From SZUA-287 sp036397975 (lineage in GTDB: Bacteria; Bacteroidota; Ignavibacteria; UBA10030; UBA6906): a DNA stretch of 24,095 nucleotides. The notes below the pieces were generated by a model. That model ran no database searches. It was given only the letters and a program-made list of their open reading frames with translations, and had not been told where the DNA came from. The stretch's first letter is position 1, and each line of letters begins with the position of its first letter. The DNA is taken from positions 1 to 24,095 of the forward strand of contig DASWHW010000190.1 in NCBI GenBank assembly GCA_036397975.1. Reading direction: 5' to 3'. Made by a program: the position numbers and the translations under genes. Below are positions 13,234 to 21,350 of this stretch, piece by piece.

Positions 13234-15864
13234 ATGTCTACTCCCCTGATGACTCAATATGGTCAGATTAAGGCTCAGTATCCCGACACGATACTCCTTT
13301 TTCGCATGGGTGATTTCTACGAGACCTTTCAAGAAGACGCCCTCGTAACCTCAAAGGTCCTGGGCATTACCCTGACGAAGCGGGGAAACGGAGCCGCCGG
13401 GAACGTCCCGCTCGCGGGCTTCCCACATCACGCGCTTGATACGTACCTTCCGAAGCTTCTGAAAGCAGGCCATCGCGTTGCGGTTTGCGAACAACTCGAA
13501 GATCCCAAGCTCGCCAAGGGAATTGTTAAGCGCGACGTGATCGAGGTAGTGACTCCCGGTGTCGCATATTCCGACCGCGTTCTTGAAAACAAGCAAAACA
13601 ATTTCCTCGCAGCAATTGCCTTGCCCTCACCCAATCCCGCCGGGACGGAGAGCATTGGACTCTCGTTCGTTGATGTCTCCACGGCGGAGTTTTCTTTTGC
13701 CGAATTCTCCTACGCACAGCTCGCTGAGCAGATTGCATCCCTTAGTCCCGCAGAAATACTCATCCAAAAACGTGATGCAAACATTATCCAAGACCGTCTT
13801 AGCGCTTCTTTTTCAGGACTCTTCACAAAAATGGAGGACTGGCTTTTCAATCATGATTATGCCTATGAACTTCTCACTGCGCATTTCAAGACACGCTCAC
13901 TGAAGGGGTTTGGTGCGGAGGAGTCTAGAATCGGGATCGCTGCCGCCGGCGCTGTACTGACTTATCTTCAAGAGACACAGAAGAATAATATCGAACATAT
14001 TCGAAAATTGACTCCCCATGACGTCAGTGGCCACATGGTTCTTGACCATTCGACGAAGAGGAACCTCGAGATTACTTCCTCCCTTTCGAACCTCGAAGAA
14101 GGTACTCTCTTTTCCGTTCTCGATAAAACGGAGACACCGATGGGGGGACGCCTTCTGAAGAGATGGATCCATCAACCCCTGACAAACGTCGGACCGATCG
14201 TGGAACGCCTGGACGCTGTAGAAGAACTCCTCAAAGAGGGAAAGCTTCAATTAGCAGTCAAGAACAAACTTGCAGCGATTGGCGACCTGGAACGGCTGAA
14301 TACGAAAATCTGCACCGGGCGGGCAACACCGCGGGATCTCATTGCCTTGAAAGAGATTCTCCGTTGCTGCGCTGAAACCGCAGAGATCATTCGCGATGTG
14401 CAAGCTCCGGGACTAATGGAGATCCGTTCGGGCCTCCAGCCTCTTCCGGAAGCAATCACGCTCATCGAATCTTCCATAGAATCTGATCCCCCTCCCGCAC
14501 TGGCGGATGGAAACACCATCAAAAGAGGATACAACACGGAACTCGATGAGCTTCGGACAATCGCCCATAGCGGGAAGGAGTGGATAGCTTCACTTCAGCA
14601 GGAGGAAAAAGCGCGGACCGGCATTAACTCTTTGAAGGTCGGCTTTAACAATGTCTTTGGATATTATCTTGAAATAACAAATACCCACAAGGACAAGGTG
14701 CCGTCAGACTATATCCGCAAGCAAACGATGACGAATGCGGAACGGTATATCACCCCCGCCCTCAAAGAATACGAGGAGAAAATTCTCGGTGCCGAAGAAA
14801 AAATCCTGACGCTGGAATCCCGCCTCTTCAATGAGATCCGCATCGCGGTTATGGCGCATGCAGAAACAATACAGAATAATGCCCGCCTCATCGCGACACT
14901 CGACTGCTTTCTCTCTTTGAGTGTCGATGCCGGAGAGTATGGCTATACCCGACCGGAAGTCAATGAGTCCACACGCCTGGAGATCAGACAGGGACGCCAC
15001 CCGGTGATAGAGAGGCTACTTCCGCCGGGTGAGAAGTATACCGCCAACGATGTTGCGATGAGTACTGACGCTCAGCAGATTCTCATTATTACCGGTCCCA
15101 ACATGAGCGGCAAGTCGAGCTACCTTCGACAGGTGGGGCTTATCGCGTTACTCGCGCAGATCGGGAGCTTCGTCCCGGCAAAGAGTGCGACAATCGGTTT
15201 GGTGGACCGGATATACACGCGGGTTGGCGCGAGCGACAACATCGCCTCAGGGGAAAGCACCTTCCTTGTGGAAATGCACGAGGCGGCAAACATTGTCAAT
15301 ACTGCCACCCCACGCAGTCTCATCCTTCTTGATGAGGTGGGTCGTGGCACCAGCACCTTCGACGGCATCAGTATCGCGTGGGCACTCACAGAGTATGTGC
15401 ACGAACGTGTGGGCGCCCGCACGTTGTTCGCAACCCACTATCACGAACTCAATGAGCTGGCCGATCTTTTTTCCCGCATCCGAAACTACAAGGTGGATGT
15501 GCGCGAGTACGGCGACAAGGTCGTTTTTCTTCACAAGGTAACGCCTGGCTTTGCAGATCATTCGTACGGCATTCAGGTCGCCCAGATGGCAGGAATGCCG
15601 GAGGAAGTTACGAACAAAGCGAAAGTCATTCTTCAGAGTCTCGAACAGTTTGACCTCGGCTTAGAGGAGAATGATCGTAGCAATGGTAAGCGTTCCGGCC
15701 GGGCAAAAGGGAGAATGAAAACGTCGGAGATCCAGATGGGCCTCTTTGAGTTGAAGGACGATTCATTGCGTGACGAGCTTCGCGCAATCGATATCAACAG
15801 TATCACTCCGATGGAAGCAATGCAGAAACTTGCGGAGTTGAAGAACCGGGTAGATCAGCAATGA
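13234..15864 (+). CDS. mutS: DNA mismatch repair protein MutS
   Basis: The 876-aa protein is a full-length MutS (E. coli MutS is 853 aa). It binds base mismatches and small loops in DNA and starts methyl-independent or MutL-dependent repair. Visible features are the mismatch-wedging FYE motif (residues 28-30, in RMGDFYETF), the Walker A TGPNMSGKSS (620-629), Walker B LILLDEVGRGTS (Asp700, Glu701) and ATHYHEL (from 733). I chose ATG 13234 because the family begins with a short N-terminal tail before MTQYGQIKAQYPDTILLFRM. The longer open frame from 13102 begins with GTG inside the terminator of the previous unit and adds 44 residues unlike MutS. The gene is followed after 27 bp by the LysE-type gene on the same strand. 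Confidence 0.98.
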   Translation: MSTPLMTQYGQIKAQYPDTILLFRMGDFYETFQEDALVTSKVLGITLTKRGNGAAGNVPLAGFPHHALDTYLPKLLKAGHRVAVCEQLEDPKLAKGIVKRDVIEVVTPGVAYSDRVLENKQNNFLAAIALPSPNPAGTESIGLSFVDVSTAEFSFAEFSYAQLAEQIASLSPAEILIQKRDANIIQDRLSASFSGLFTKMEDWLFNHDYAYELLTAHFKTRSLKGFGAEESRIGIAAAGAVLTYLQETQKNNIEHIRKLTPHDVSGHMVLDHSTKRNLEITSSLSNLEEGTLFSVLDKTETPMGGRLLKRWIHQPLTNVGPIVERLDAVEELLKEGKLQLAVKNKLAAIGDLERLNTKICTGRATPRDLIALKEILRCCAETAEIIRDVQAPGLMEIRSGLQPLPEAITLIESSIESDPPPALADGNTIKRGYNTELDELRTIAHSGKEWIASLQQEEKARTGINSLKVGFNNVFGYYLEITNTHKDKVPSDYIRKQTMTNAERYITPALKEYEEKILGAEEKILTLESRLFNEIRIAVMAHAETIQNNARLIATLDCFLSLSVDAGEYGYTRPEVNESTRLEIRQGRHPVIERLLPPGEKYTANDVAMSTDAQQILIITGPNMSGKSSYLRQVGLIALLAQIGSFVPAKSATIGLVDRIYTRVGASDNIASGESTFLVEMHEAANIVNTATPRSLILLDEVGRGTSTFDGISIAWALTEYVHERVGARTLFATHYHELNELADLFSRIRNYKVDVREYGDKVVFLHKVTPGFADHSYGIQVAQMAGMPEEVTNKAKVILQSLEQFDLGLEENDRSNGKRSGRAKGRMKTSEIQMGLFELKDDSLRDELRAIDINSITPMEAMQKLAELKNRVDQQ

Positions 15865-15891
15865 ACATCCTTTTTCCACACTGAACTATTG

Positions 15892-16593
15892 ATGCTCATT
15901 CCCCTCGTTATCGGCCTGGCAACAGGATTCATTCTGGCTCTTCCCCCCGGACCGCTCGCGGTTGCGGTGATGAGAAAGGGATTGGAAGGTCGTTTTCGTG
16001 CCGGACTGCAAGTAGCGCTTGGTGCAGTTGTGATGGATTGCCTCTACGCACTGATCGCGACGTTTGCTTCCTCACGCATCGTTGTTTGGATAACAGGATT
16101 GGTTGCCGCCAGCGCCTGGTTTTTGCTCTCATTTCAAATCGTTTGTATTGTTATTCTTATTGTTCTCGGCGTTCGGTATGTCAAACATCGCCACACAACG
16201 ACAGAACCATTTGAAGAGCGGGAAAAAGCCCAGGAAGTACGGGCGGAACAAATGGGATATTCCTCACCGTTTCTCCTCGGGATCATTATTGCGTTGACCA
16301 ATCTTGCTATTCCCACACTCATTCCCTCACTCGTTGGCGTCGTGGGTTTTCTTCACTCCAACAAGTTGCTGACACCAAAGGCCACAAGCCACATCTTCTT
16401 CTCTCTCGGCTTCGGCTTTGGCACTGGAGTCTGGTTCACCATTCTCCTCCAGATTATTCACCGCCACCATCAGAAAATCAATCATAATGTCATGAACGGA
16501 ATCTTTCGGTTCGCCGGCGGGACATTTCTATTGTTTGCCGCTGTCATGACGGTTATGGTATTTACCAAAACCGAATGGAGCGCACTTTTCTAA
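15892..16593 (+). CDS. LysE/RhtB-family exporter-like membrane protein
   Basis: The 233-aa protein is strongly hydrophobic, with about six membrane segments. It starts MLIPLVIGLATGFILALPPG with the PPGPLAVAVMRKGL element typical of LysE-type amino-acid exporters (PGP motif at the end of helix 1). A charged cytoplasmic loop of about 25 residues (around KHRHTTTEPFEEREKAQE, about residues 103-120) separates the two halves. Family members export amino acids or related small molecules across the inner membrane; the substrate is unknown. ATG 15892 is preferred over the adjoining TTG at 15889. The gene lies 27 bp after mutS and 15 bp before the DinB-like gene, so co-transcription with both is likely. 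Confidence 0.85.
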   Translation: MLIPLVIGLATGFILALPPGPLAVAVMRKGLEGRFRAGLQVALGAVVMDCLYALIATFASSRIVVWITGLVAASAWFLLSFQIVCIVILIVLGVRYVKHRHTTTEPFEEREKAQEVRAEQMGYSSPFLLGIIIALTNLAIPTLIPSLVGVVGFLHSNKLLTPKATSHIFFSLGFGFGTGVWFTILLQIIHRHHQKINHNVMNGIFRFAGGTFLLFAAVMTVMVFTKTEWSALF

Positions 16594-16608
16594 CAACCAA
16601 GGATTCGT

Positions 16609-17109
16609 ATGACGTTGCAGGAAATAAAGACTCTTCACGCTTACAACTCATGGGCGACAAACAGAATTTTTAATTCGCTATCAACACTCCCCAGCGAACA
16701 ATACAAGAAGGAAATGCAAACGAGCCACGGATCCGTTCACGCAACCTTAACACATATGGTAGGAGCGGAGAAGGTCTGGCTCGAACGATGGCTTGGCTCC
16801 CCACAACCGTTTTTGAAGGCGGCGGAGATTGATTCACTTGAATCACTCAGAGGCATTTGGGAAACGACCGGGTACGACATCGCAAAATGGCTGGGGGCGA
16901 TGACCGACAAGAAATTACAAAACACGTTTGAAGCAAAGACATCCAAAGGAGATATTTTCGTCAACACGTTTCAAGAGGCTTTTCAGCATGTCGTGAATCA
17001 TTCCAGCTACCATCGCGGACAGATTGTCGGCATGATGAGGCAACTGGGGGCTCAGCCGATCGGGACGGACATGATCTTATTCTTCCGCGAAACCGCAAAG
17101 CTCCGTTGA
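16609..17109 (+). CDS. DinB-like four-helix-bundle protein
   Basis: The 166-aa protein matches the DinB/YfiT-like fold: a four-helix bundle with a three-histidine metal site. Candidate ligands are His49 (in LTHMVGAEKVW) and His131 and His135 (in VVNHSSYHRGQI, the HxxxH pair). It opens with LHAYNSWATNRIFNSL, typical of the first helix. Relatives act as thiol transferases, bind metals or are induced by DNA damage, but activity for most is unproven. There is an AAGGA ribosome site 8 bp before the ATG. It follows the LysE-type gene by 15 bp and runs directly into the next gene. Proximity to mutS does not by itself prove a repair role. Confidence 0.9.
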   Translation: MTLQEIKTLHAYNSWATNRIFNSLSTLPSEQYKKEMQTSHGSVHATLTHMVGAEKVWLERWLGSPQPFLKAAEIDSLESLRGIWETTGYDIAKWLGAMTDKKLQNTFEAKTSKGDIFVNTFQEAFQHVVNHSSYHRGQIVGMMRQLGAQPIGTDMILFFRETAKLR

Positions 17110-17110
17110 C

Positions 17111-17662
17111 TTGGTGGCAGCACTATTGCAATCCCCGGCTCGTATTTTCAAACTGCTTGGCTATGCATACGTCTTCTATTTGATTGTCTTTTTGTGGGGT
17201 TATGATCCAACAGACCGGACAGTGTCACCGCCTTTCGTTCTTTTTGTCCTTGACACGGTCAACCTTTTTATCCACGAGGCGGGCCATTTCTTTTTCGGGC
17301 TCTTTCCAAAATGGTTGTACATCTTTGGCGGTTCCTTTCTGCAATGTTTTCTTCCTCTCTTGCTGTTGATTCTCACGTGGCTGAAAAACCCTTCTCAGAT
17401 CTCCCTCCCGGGCTTCTGGCTGGGCGAGAACATCATCAATGTCAGCTTTTACGTACGCGATGCTCCTGTCATGAGGTTGCGGCTCATCGCTCGAGGAGTA
17501 ATTCATGACTGGAATTGGCTTCTCAGCGACAACCTTGACGCTGCCGAACCGCTTGCCGACATTTTGTTTATCGCGGGTGTATTAATATGTGGAACTGCGG
17601 TCATATGGGGAGTTGCTACCATCTTTGCTCGTCAGGCAAAGCCACTTATTCCGGATTTGTGA
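17111..17662 (+). CDS. Multi-pass membrane protein with HEAGH zinc-protease-like motif
   Basis: The 183-aa protein has about four hydrophobic segments. HEAGH lies at residues 55-59 inside or next to a membrane helix, followed by GGSFLQCFLPL (73-83). A buried HExxH and a downstream G-G...Q...P element are what the M50 and M50B-like intramembrane metalloproteases show, so zinc binding is plausible. The later LGENIINVSFYVRDAP and DWNWLLSD segments may supply a further metal ligand. There is no ATG near the start: the frame opens with TTG 17111 or GTG 17114, 1-4 bp after the DinB-like stop, with no Shine-Dalgarno, so translation is probably coupled to that gene. The reaction and substrate are unknown. 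It could also be a non-catalytic membrane protein. Confidence 0.75.
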   Translation: MVAALLQSPARIFKLLGYAYVFYLIVFLWGYDPTDRTVSPPFVLFVLDTVNLFIHEAGHFFFGLFPKWLYIFGGSFLQCFLPLLLLILTWLKNPSQISLPGFWLGENIINVSFYVRDAPVMRLRLIARGVIHDWNWLLSDNLDAAEPLADILFIAGVLICGTAVIWGVATIFARQAKPLIPDL

Positions 17663-17714
17663 TACTTTCGCAATACATATTTTTTATCCTTTTCAATCAC
17701 AATCTTCCGAAATC

Positions 17715-18563
17715 ATGCCTATCCGCCTATACATTGTAGCCGTTATTCTATTGTTCGCGCTCCAGACCGATTCTTTTGGTGGAGCCTGGACTCGCAAAAC
17801 CGGTTCGTTTTATGCAAAACTCTCATATAGTTTGCTGGCAACGAACGAGTTTTACACTCGTGACGGTGTGAAAATAATGACGGCAGATTTCAATACTCAA
17901 TCCATGTCATTTTATGGTGAGTACGGTTTGTGGGAGGGATTTACCGGTTCGCTACAGTTTCCCTTTGTCCGCACTGCGACGTTTGAAACCACGGAATCTC
18001 AGGTCGGGATTGGGGATGCAAGTTTTGGGTTGAAGTATGGGATCGTGCGAGCGGGAAGTACTCCCTTCGCTGTCAGCGCTACGATTGGAATCCCGACCGG
18101 TGACAAGACCGGTACAACTCTATTGAAGGATGGTTCTGGTGGCTCCGTGTATCTCCCGACGGGAGACGGCGAGTTTAACATATGGTTGCAACTCCACCTC
18201 TCGCACTCTCTCTACCCCGTGCCGGCATACATATCTCTCGACGGCGGTATCAACCTTCGGACAAGGGGACTTACCAACGAGTATCAGTTTGGTGTTCAGG
18301 CGGGATATACGATTGGCCGGTTTTGGATTCAGGGATCATTGCGAACGTTCGGCCCTGTGGACACTCCGAAGCCTGACCTGATTCTTGGTGGAGTGCAGGT
18401 AGGAATCGGTGAAGGTGTACAATATTCGACCTATGGCCTGAGTACAGCGTATGAAATCGCCCAGGGGCTGCGACTCTCCGCAGAAGCGTTTAGTGCTTTC
18501 GGGAGGATTACCAATATCTATTCGGGTGTTAACATAATGATCGGAGTTTCGCTCGAACGATAA
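17715..18563 (+). CDS. Outer-membrane beta-barrel-like protein of unknown function
   Basis: From ATG 17715 the protein has 282 residues: a signal peptide (MPIRLYIVAVILLFALQTDS, cut around residue 20) and then alternating strands and turns typical of a barrel, for example SFYAKLSYSLLATNEFY, GSLQFPFVRTATF and FAVSATIGIPTGDK. The stretch IGDASFGLKYGI plus a GIPTGD loop resembles transporter-type barrels of the phenol-degradation meta-pathway kind (PF13557-like; not verified). The final strand ends GVSLER, not with the usual aromatic residue. The open frame extends upstream to 17589, but those 42 codons lie within the previous gene and precede the signal peptide, so I reject them. A DM13 lipoprotein gene follows after 16 bp, probably in one operon. 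Confidence 0.8.
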   Translation: MPIRLYIVAVILLFALQTDSFGGAWTRKTGSFYAKLSYSLLATNEFYTRDGVKIMTADFNTQSMSFYGEYGLWEGFTGSLQFPFVRTATFETTESQVGIGDASFGLKYGIVRAGSTPFAVSATIGIPTGDKTGTTLLKDGSGGSVYLPTGDGEFNIWLQLHLSHSLYPVPAYISLDGGINLRTRGLTNEYQFGVQAGYTIGRFWIQGSLRTFGPVDTPKPDLILGGVQVGIGEGVQYSTYGLSTAYEIAQGLRLSAEAFSAFGRITNIYSGVNIMIGVSLER

Positions 18564-18579
18564 TTTGGTTGGAGGATAA

Positions 18580-19044
18580 ATGAAGACTCTTGCTTTCATC
18601 ACCTTGTTCATTGGTGGAGTTTTTCTTCTCGGCTGCAAGGAAAACGCACCGACAGCACAGAACAGCCAGACACCGCCCCCACCAGGACCCGGGACAGTTG
18701 TTTTGCGGACAGGAACATTCTCGGGACAGAATTCTTATACCTGCGTTGGGATGGTCAACATTCTTCGGGATACCACTTCAGGGACTGAGACAGTTCGCAC
18801 AACTCAGGATTTTCGCGTGAGTGGTGGAGCGGGAACGATAACCGTTTGGCTTACCAACGCAGCCGGCGCAGTAAATCTAAACTCTACTACAACGAAAGTC
18901 CAACTTGGTGCGATCACGTCTGGTTTTGCTGGTGTCTATTCATTCGCAGTCCCAGGAAATAACTCCTCGTCGTACACACACGTTGTCGCATTCTGTCAGG
19001 CCGCACAGATCAATTTCGGACAAGCACTGCTTGGCCCCCCCTAG
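18580..19044 (+). CDS. DM13-domain lipoprotein
   Basis: The 154-aa protein has a lipoprotein signal with lipobox LLGC (Cys19), a Pro-rich spacer (about residues 31-38) and a DM13 domain (about 42-150). The domain shows GTFSGQNSYTCVGMVNILRD, VRTTQDFRVSGG, TITVWLTN and the C-terminal THVVAFCQAAQINFGQALL with the conserved Cys139 followed by the NFG motif. DM13 domains are thought to bind a redox centre or to take part in electron transfer; that role is a family hypothesis. The usual GPDL before the VxL strand is changed to GAGTI here. A GGAGG ribosome site precedes the ATG. The gene follows the barrel gene by 16 bp and may be anchored in the outer membrane with it. Confidence 0.88.
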   Translation: MKTLAFITLFIGGVFLLGCKENAPTAQNSQTPPPPGPGTVVLRTGTFSGQNSYTCVGMVNILRDTTSGTETVRTTQDFRVSGGAGTITVWLTNAAGAVNLNSTTTKVQLGAITSGFAGVYSFAVPGNNSSSYTHVVAFCQAAQINFGQALLGPP

Positions 19045-19075
19045 CAGGAAACGTGACTCACCGCGCGTGGAAAAC

Positions 19076-19104
19076 TTGTAACTGCTGAAGTCATTCAGTA
19101 TACC
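19076..19104 (+). promoter_or_regulatory. Candidate promoter for the frameshifted C39-like peptidase gene
   Basis: TTGTAA (4/6) and TATACC (4/6) are exactly 17 bp apart. Transcription would start near 19111, 35 nt before ATG 19146. This supports the start chosen for the gene and rules out the longer upstream frame from 19105. Confidence 0.4.
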
Positions 19105-19145
19105 GTGTTTGTCAATCGCTGTCTCCTCATCTGTCTTGCACCTCA

Positions 19146-20012
19146 ATGGGCATCTATCCACAACCAAAACCAAATAAATGGCAGTGCGGTCCCGTTTGCC
19201 CTTAAACACGCTTTGATCATGCTGGGGAGGATCGTGAGTGAAGATAAACTCTCTCGCATTGCCGGTGCAAATTGGTGGACAGGGTCCGACGACATCAAGC
19301 TCGGGAGAGCGGCAAAGGCTTACGACTGCGAACTGAGGATGATCCGTAGAAAAAAAGCGCTGCGTGCCCATTATGCACTACTCCTCTCTTTGCGCCGAGG
19401 CTACCCAGCGCTCCTCTGTGTTGACGATTGGAATCATTGGATTACCGTCGTTGGGGCTGAGAAGGATAAGATCATTTATATTGACAGTCGTAAAGCACCA
19501 GTCGTCAATATCAGCAGTTGGAAGCAACTCAAGGATCGATGGATCTACGTCGATAGCGATCAAGAAAAACCACAGAAGGTCGAAGTTATGTTCGACCTCC
19601 ATCCGGTTATTCCGAAGTTTAGAGTCGATCGAAAGCGCGATTCTCCCTGGTGCGAGCACGGTATCTCCGCCGTGCCTCGAACAGCGGGTTTGCTTCACAC
19701 TGGGACGAATACTTTGATGACCTTTCGACCATCTGCTCACCGCGTACGCCACACAGCCCCAGCGGGTTTCCACTGGGAGAGTTCTTGCGTAGACATGGCG
19801 CGATGATACAGGAACAAATCAGTTACTGGCATGGGAAGGTAACGCCACAGCAAGTCAATAGGATTCTCCGGAATTACCAATTCGTTGCCGATACTTACGA
19901 CTTGGTGGTGCGAAAGGAACACGAGAAAAAGGCGATTGTGGCCATTGCGACCAACCTGACTCTCTGGGCGGTCAGCAGGTTTGGCATCGATCCGGTCTTC
20001 GGCGACTACTAG
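19146..20012 (+). pseudogene. C39-like cysteine peptidase gene disrupted by a +1 and a compensating -1 frameshift
   Basis: ATG 19146 opens MGIYPQPKPNKWQCGP, the N-terminus with the catalytic-cysteine motif QCGP, but this frame stops at TAA 19203-19205. The next frame continues the same protein as FALKHALIMLG..., through AGANWWTGSD and the His motif DWNHWITVVG to about residue HPVIPKFRV. The rest, from ARFSLVRARYLRR (about 19637) to the end (HWDEYFDDLSTICSPRTP, EFLRRHGAMIQEQISYWHG, FGIDPVFGDY), lies back in the first frame. One extra G at 19194 (CCC-G-TTT) and one missing base between about 19620 and 19640 explain both breaks, and the net change is zero. The intact protein would have about 288 residues. 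Either the gene is decaying, or the assembly has two errors, or translation shifts frame. No signal peptide is seen. The likely function is a papain-like C39-type peptidase of unknown target. Confidence 0.8.
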
Positions 20013-20014
20013 GA

Positions 20015-20043
20015 TTGCCAAAGAGATCAAAAAATAGTATTAT
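20015..20043 (+). promoter_or_regulatory. Strong sigma70-type promoter for the small lipoprotein gene
   Basis: TTGCCA (-35, 5/6) and TATTAT (-10, 5/6) are separated by exactly 17 bp. It begins 3 bp after the stop of the C39-like gene and would start transcription near 20050, giving a leader of about 47 nt. It is the best-matching promoter in the window. Confidence 0.65.
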
Positions 20044-20085
20044 GGCGCGAGGCATCAGGACCTAATCCAACTCACACCAATAAAT

Positions 20086-20092
20086 AAGGAGG
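20086..20092 (+). promoter_or_regulatory. Perfect ribosome binding site AAGGAGG for the small lipoprotein
   Basis: AAGGAGG lies 4 nt before ATG 20097. It decides that the otherwise overlooked 32-codon frame is translated. Confidence 0.75.
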
Positions 20093-20096
20093 AACA

Positions 20097-20195
20097 ATGA
20101 AAAAACAATTGTCAAAAACCAATGCCATTAATACTATCCTTTTGTTTTCATTGACGATTGCAATGATGGGATGTGAACTTTTCTACTGCAATTGA
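20097..20195 (+). CDS. Tiny lipoprotein (32 aa)
   Basis: The frame encodes MKKQLSKTNAINTILLFSLT followed by IAMMGCELFYCN. It has a Lys-rich start, a hydrophobic helix (about residues 13-24) and a lipobox-like MMGC with Cys26. After lipidation and cleavage the mature part would be only seven residues, with a second Cys at position 31. Evidence for a real gene is the strong promoter at 20015-20043 and the perfect AAGGAGG upstream. Such short lipoproteins resemble in size the entericidin-type or lysis-type peptides, but I see no sequence likeness. It could also be the leader stub of a longer lipoprotein lost by deletion. A weak hairpin CAATT/AATTG overlaps the stop codon. The TTG start of the glycosyltransferase lies 52 bp downstream. 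Confidence 0.6.
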   Translation: MKKQLSKTNAINTILLFSLTIAMMGCELFYCN

Positions 20196-20246
20196 AATTG
20201 TATAAATGTGTCGAGGTGATAATTTAAGAGTAAGTCTGAACCCGCG

Positions 20247-21350
20247 TTGAACATACTCATTTCTGACTCCACGGATATCTATGGCGGGGGTGAGGACTAT
20301 GTCCTTACCCTCGCGTTGTTATTGCGGGAACGGGGTCATCATCTGTGTGTATCAACGCTGCCGGGTCACCTGTTGTCGACAAAATGTTCCACGGCAGGAA
20401 TTGAGACGACCCCGCTCTCATACATCGGAATGGGAAGGGTGTTCAGTGTTGCTTTGCAGTTGCGGAAAATAATGGTTGATCGCGGAATCAATATTGTGCA
20501 CAGCAACGCGAACTATGACAGGACATGTGCTGGTATTGCCGCCTTCTCTTTGTCAGTAGCCCATGTTGCCACCGTGCACAGTGCACACTCCATCCAACAC
20601 AATATTACGCACTGGGCCCGCAATAAATTTGCAACCGATCATTTTATCGCAGTCGCCCCACCGGTTCATGAAATCCTCGTTCACCATGACCGCATCCCGC
20701 CGGAGAAGGTTACCTTCATTCCAAACGGGGTACCTGACAACTCTGATAATTCCGAAAAGATGAGAAGGCAGGTTCGTGCCGAACTGGAAATCGCTGACGG
20801 AACGGTGGTTATCGGAAACGTTGCACGATTGGTCCCGTTCAAGGGACACAGGTATCTTCTTCGCACCGTCGAGACGGTCCTGCAGAACGATTCAAACACT
20901 CTTTTTCTCATACTGGGTGACGGCGAACTAAGGAGCGAACTCGAGGCGACCGCAAGAAAGATGAACATTGAAAACCATATCCGCTTCCTCGGTTTTCGGA
21001 CAGAAGTACGTCGGTACTATCATGCCTTCGATATTTATTGCCATTCATCGGTTGAGCTTGCCGAAGAGGCGTTTCCGCTGGCCATTCTCGACGCACTGGC
21101 AACAAGGATTCCTGTGGCGTCCACACAGGTCGGAGGAATCGGTATGATGGTAAAGGATGGAATCACCGGGTTTCTCACCGCACCGGAACAACCAGAAGCA
21201 CTCGCAAATGCATTGCGAGAACTCATTCGCTCGGAAGAGAAGCGGCAGGCAATGGGGAGCGAGGGTTACAAATTGTTCCGGGAACACTATCATGCATCAA
21301 GCATGGCTGACAAAGTAGAGGATGTTTATGCGAAAGTTGCTCGTCCCTAG
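20247..21350 (+). CDS. GT4-family glycosyltransferase (GT-B fold)
   Basis: The 367-aa protein starts MNILISDSTDIYGGGEDYVL from a TTG codon, with the N-terminal glycine loop for the acceptor side. The C-terminal nucleotide-sugar domain shows GNVARLVPFKGHRYLL (about 187-202), LGDGELRSELE, RFLGFR and the nucleotide-binding motif EAFPLAILDALATRIPVAST followed by QVGGIGMMVKDGITGFL. In the E-x7-E motif the second Glu is Asp, a conservative change. It transfers a sugar from an activated donor, probably to a surface polysaccharide or lipid at the membrane; donor and acceptor are unknown. Its last 23-29 bases overlap the next gene, so the two are probably translated together. Confidence 0.93.
   Translation: MNILISDSTDIYGGGEDYVLTLALLLRERGHHLCVSTLPGHLLSTKCSTAGIETTPLSYIGMGRVFSVALQLRKIMVDRGINIVHSNANYDRTCAGIAAFSLSVAHVATVHSAHSIQHNITHWARNKFATDHFIAVAPPVHEILVHHDRIPPEKVTFIPNGVPDNSDNSEKMRRQVRAELEIADGTVVIGNVARLVPFKGHRYLLRTVETVLQNDSNTLFLILGDGELRSELEATARKMNIENHIRFLGFRTEVRRYYHAFDIYCHSSVELAEEAFPLAILDALATRIPVASTQVGGIGMMVKDGITGFLTAPEQPEALANALRELIRSEEKRQAMGSEGYKLFREHYHASSMADKVEDVYAKVARP

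Noticed and set aside
17589..17714. 42-codon upstream extension of the barrel-protein frame
   Set aside because: It lies within the HEAGH gene and would place residues before a clear signal peptide.
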